Source: an uncultured Prevotella sp.
GTDB lineage: Bacteria; Bacteroidota; Bacteroidia; Bacteroidales; Bacteroidaceae
Direction of reading: 5' to 3'
Length of the DNA stretch: 8,159 nucleotides
Assembly (NCBI GenBank): GCA_946999025.1
Contig: CAMQBP010000082.1
Coordinates: forward strand, 1 to 8,159
How positions within the stretch are numbered: the stretch's first letter is position 1; each line of letters begins with the position of its first letter. A program made the translations under genes and the position numbers. A model generated the notes under the pieces. That model did no database searches. It saw nothing but the letters and a program-made list of their open reading frames with translations, and was not told the DNA's origin. Shown here piece after piece: positions 6,702 to 8,159 of the stretch.

Positions 6702-6789
6702 CATTGACTTTGGATGTTAAACCCATTGACATTGGCTGCCAAACCCATTGAGTTTGACGACCAAAGTCAATGAGTTTGAAAACCGATAA
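6702..6789. repeat. Four-unit 22-bp tandem repeat array
   Basis: Four consecutive units start at 6702, 6724, 6746 and 6768. Each begins CATTGA or CAATGA, then C/G and TTTG or ATTG, and units 1 to 3 end in an AAA-containing block. Units 1 and 2 match at 18 of 22 positions; neighbouring later units match at about 15 of 22, so the array decays toward the right. The first 12 bases (CATTGACTTTGG, 6702-6713) are the exact reverse complement of CCAAAGTCAATG at 6761-6772, so the array can also fold as a long stem. Its role is unknown. Confidence 0.75.
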
Positions 6790-6810
6790 GATGATGGTAT
6801 GATGTAGGGG

Positions 6811-6920
6811 CGTGATTCATCACGTTCCGAAAAGATTGTGGAGTGGGGTGTGGTCTTGATTTATCACGTTCCGAATAAACACAAATGGCCTGGAGGGTTG
6901 TGATGGCATCACGTTCCTCC
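6811..6920. repeat. Three copies of a TCACGTTCC palindromic motif
   Basis: Copies lie at 6811-6831 (CGTGATTCATCACGTTCCGAA), 6855-6875 (the same with three changes near the start) and 6900-6920 (TCACGTTCC followed by TCC). Copies 1 and 3 form short stems, CGTGA/TCACG and GTGAT/ATCAC. Copies 1 and 2 agree over 12 bases at the 3' side. The start-to-start spacing is 44-45 bp, twice the 22-bp period of the nearby arrays. The third copy forms the tip of the galactosidase terminator. Confidence 0.65.
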
Positions 6921-6928
6921 AGGCCATT
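6873..6928 (-). terminator. Rho-independent terminator of the GH27 gene
   Basis: AATGGCCTGGAGG (6884-6896) pairs perfectly with CCTCCAGGCCATT (6916-6928). The stem continues through one mismatch and wobble pairs into GTGAT/ATCAC around a GGC loop, giving about 21 paired positions in total. Read on the - strand, the stem is followed by a T-rich tail (TTGTGTTTATTC, down to about 6873). It lies 26 bp after the galactosidase stop. The stem is symmetrical, but the T tail favours the - strand. Confidence 0.8.
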
Positions 6929-6953
6929 GTCATGCTGTGTAAAGGTCTAACTA

Positions 6954-8159
6954 TCAGTATCTCACCTTGATGTATTTCACGCCGTGAGTAGGCACAAAGT
7001 AATTAGTGTCGGTGGTAGACAAGTCTTTCTGCTGCCACAGGTCACGCACGGACTGCAACTGCCGAATGCCCAGTTGGCCGAAATATTTGGAAAGATCCAC
7101 GCGCGCATCCTCGCTTCCTACGTTGAAGATGCCGATGGCATGACAGCCGTCGGCCAGTGGACGTTGCCATATTTGGATGTCACCGTCCAGCACGTCGCGC
7201 TTGGCCTGCTTGCCCAGTGCGTCTTGGTTGATGGCGTTTACCTCGTTGTTGCACAACAAACCGAAGGTGAAGTCGTCCATCTGACTGAGGTCACCGCCCA
7301 TAAGCATGTTGGCAGCCAGCAGGGTCCAGAGCGAGATGTGCGTGTACTGCTCGTCGGGTGTCAGGCGTGTGTCGTGGAGTTTTGGCCCCCATCCCACCTT
7401 ACCTACTACAAGCATGTCGGGGTCGTTCCAATGACCTGGCCCGGCGTAGGGATAGAGTTCGGCCTGACGTACGAATCCGATGTAGTACATCGACTGCCAT
7501 GTGTCGGTGATGTCGCCGGTGGTTCTCCACGAATTGGCATCAACCGCATGACCCCATTTCCACACATCGGCCATGCCGTATTGACATAGACTGTAGAAAA
7601 TGTCGCGTGGCTGTGCGCGCAAGTATTCCTGCATTTTCAGGTAAGGGCGCACGTATGCGGCAACGGAAAGGTCGCCATCGGCATCAAACTTGCGGCTGTA
7701 GCCACACCAATCGTATTTCAGATAGTCAATGCCCCACTCGTTATAAGTCTTCGCATCCTGCTCCTCATGGTCGAGCGAGCCAAGGTAATGCCCGCATGTA
7801 AGGTCGCCTGGCGAGGAGTAGATGCCAAAGCGCAGTCCGTTGTCGTGCAGCCAGTCGCCCAGTCCTTTCATGTTCGGGAACTTCTCGTTCACGGCAATGG
7901 TGCCGTCAGCATTACGCTTCTCGGCCTCCCAGGCATCGTCCACGTTGATATAATTGTAGCCATAGTCGGCCAATCCACGGTCGATGAGTGCCTTGGCAGA
8001 TGCCATTACTTTCTCTTGTGACACGCTGGTGCCCCAGCAGTTCCAACTGTTCCAACCCATAGGCGGTGTCAAGGCAATCTGATGGCCAACGTGGATGCTG
8101 AAGTCTTTCTCATCTTTTCCCTTGCTGTTTTCGGCCACCAAGGTGAGCTTGTATTCGCC
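6954..8159 (-). CDS. GH27 alpha-galactosidase, 5' end cut by window edge
   Basis: Partial: the frame stays open to the window edge at 8159 (visible start GEYKLTLVAENSKG), so the TTG at 8141 is internal. The first ~25 visible residues look like the last strands of an Ig-like domain often placed before the catalytic domain in Bacteroidetes GH27 enzymes. The (beta/alpha)8 domain starts at LTPPMGWNSWNCWG and has the signature GYNYINVDDAWE. The nucleophile is Asp in YLKYDWCGY (codon 7712-7710), the acid/base is Asp in WRTTGDI (codon 7514-7512), and GPGHWNDPDMLVVG follows. The C-terminal beta-sandwich ends HGVKYIKVRY. It ends with a double stop (TGA TAG). By family it hydrolyses terminal alpha-1,6-galactose from melibiose, raffinose-type sugars or galactomannan side chains, probably in the periplasm or at the surface, although the signal peptide is outside the window. 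Related GH27 activities such as alpha-N-acetylgalactosaminidase are less likely but not excluded. Confidence 0.93.
   Translation of the reverse strand, partial: GEYKLTLVAENSKGKDEKDFSIHVGHQIALTPPMGWNSWNCWGTSVSQEKVMASAKALIDRGLADYGYNYINVDDAWEAEKRNADGTIAVNEKFPNMKGLGDWLHDNGLRFGIYSSPGDLTCGHYLGSLDHEEQDAKTYNEWGIDYLKYDWCGYSRKFDADGDLSVAAYVRPYLKMQEYLRAQPRDIFYSLCQYGMADVWKWGHAVDANSWRTTGDITDTWQSMYYIGFVRQAELYPYAGPGHWNDPDMLVVGKVGWGPKLHDTRLTPDEQYTHISLWTLLAANMLMGGDLSQMDDFTFGLLCNNEVNAINQDALGKQAKRDVLDGDIQIWQRPLADGCHAIGIFNVGSEDARVDLSKYFGQLGIRQLQSVRDLWQQKDLSTTDTNYFVPTHGVKYIKVRY

Larger units (their letters stand above)
6546..6953. other. Repeat-rich convergent intergenic region
   Basis: 408 bp between two converging genes, with no credible coding sequence. 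From left to right it holds the sigma-operon terminator (6564-6604), a 22-bp tandem pair (6607-6650), about 50 bp without visible structure, a four-unit 22-bp array (6702-6789), three copies of a TCACGTTCC palindromic motif (6811-6920), and the terminator of the facing galactosidase gene (6873-6928). The density of short repeats is much higher than in the other gaps of the window. Confidence 0.75.

Noticed and set aside
6702..6789. Possible CRISPR array
   Set aside because: Units are directly adjacent with a 22-bp period and no unique spacers, and no cas gene is present.
6984..7589. 201-residue open frame on the + strand opposite the galactosidase
   Set aside because: The - strand frame carries full GH27 catalytic motifs, and the + frame is its complement without a recognisable domain.

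Overview
The window reads as chromosomal DNA of a Bacteroidales bacterium, most likely Prevotella or a close relative. The evidence is gene content and style: an S46 dipeptidyl peptidase of the DPP7 type, two DUF4252 proteins around an ECF sigma factor, a secreted GH27 alpha-galactosidase, start codons without Shine-Dalgarno sequences, and G/C-rich palindromic intergenic repeats. The species is an inference; no rRNA or other marker gene is present.

Layout: (1) 1-452, + strand, the 3' end of a SpmB-like 'Gate' (nucleoside recognition) membrane protein. (2) 453-603, a REPIN-like element made of two facing G/C-rich palindromes. (3) 631-4251, a polysaccharide flippase followed 15 bp later by a secreted dipeptidyl peptidase whose S1 residue (Gly) indicates hydrophobic P1 specificity. 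(4) 4252-4592, a gene-free stretch with a probable terminator. (5) 4593-6545, a compact four-gene unit: secreted DUF4252 protein, ECF sigma factor, single-pass membrane protein (probable anti-sigma factor), second secreted DUF4252 protein; the last two junctions overlap. (6) 6546-6953, a 408-bp convergent intergenic region containing a strong terminator for the sigma operon, two kinds of 22-bp tandem repeat, three copies of a TCACGTTCC palindromic motif, and the terminator of the facing gene. (7) 6954-8159, - strand, a GH27 alpha-galactosidase cut off at its 5' end by the window edge.

How they may work together: the peptidase and the galactosidase fit periplasmic or surface use of peptides and galactosides. 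The sigma/anti-sigma/DUF4252 unit looks like a self-contained envelope signalling cassette whose signal and regulon cannot be read from the sequence. It is the least understood part of the window and the best candidate for an undescribed system. No mobile-element gene, CRISPR array, tRNA or rRNA was seen.
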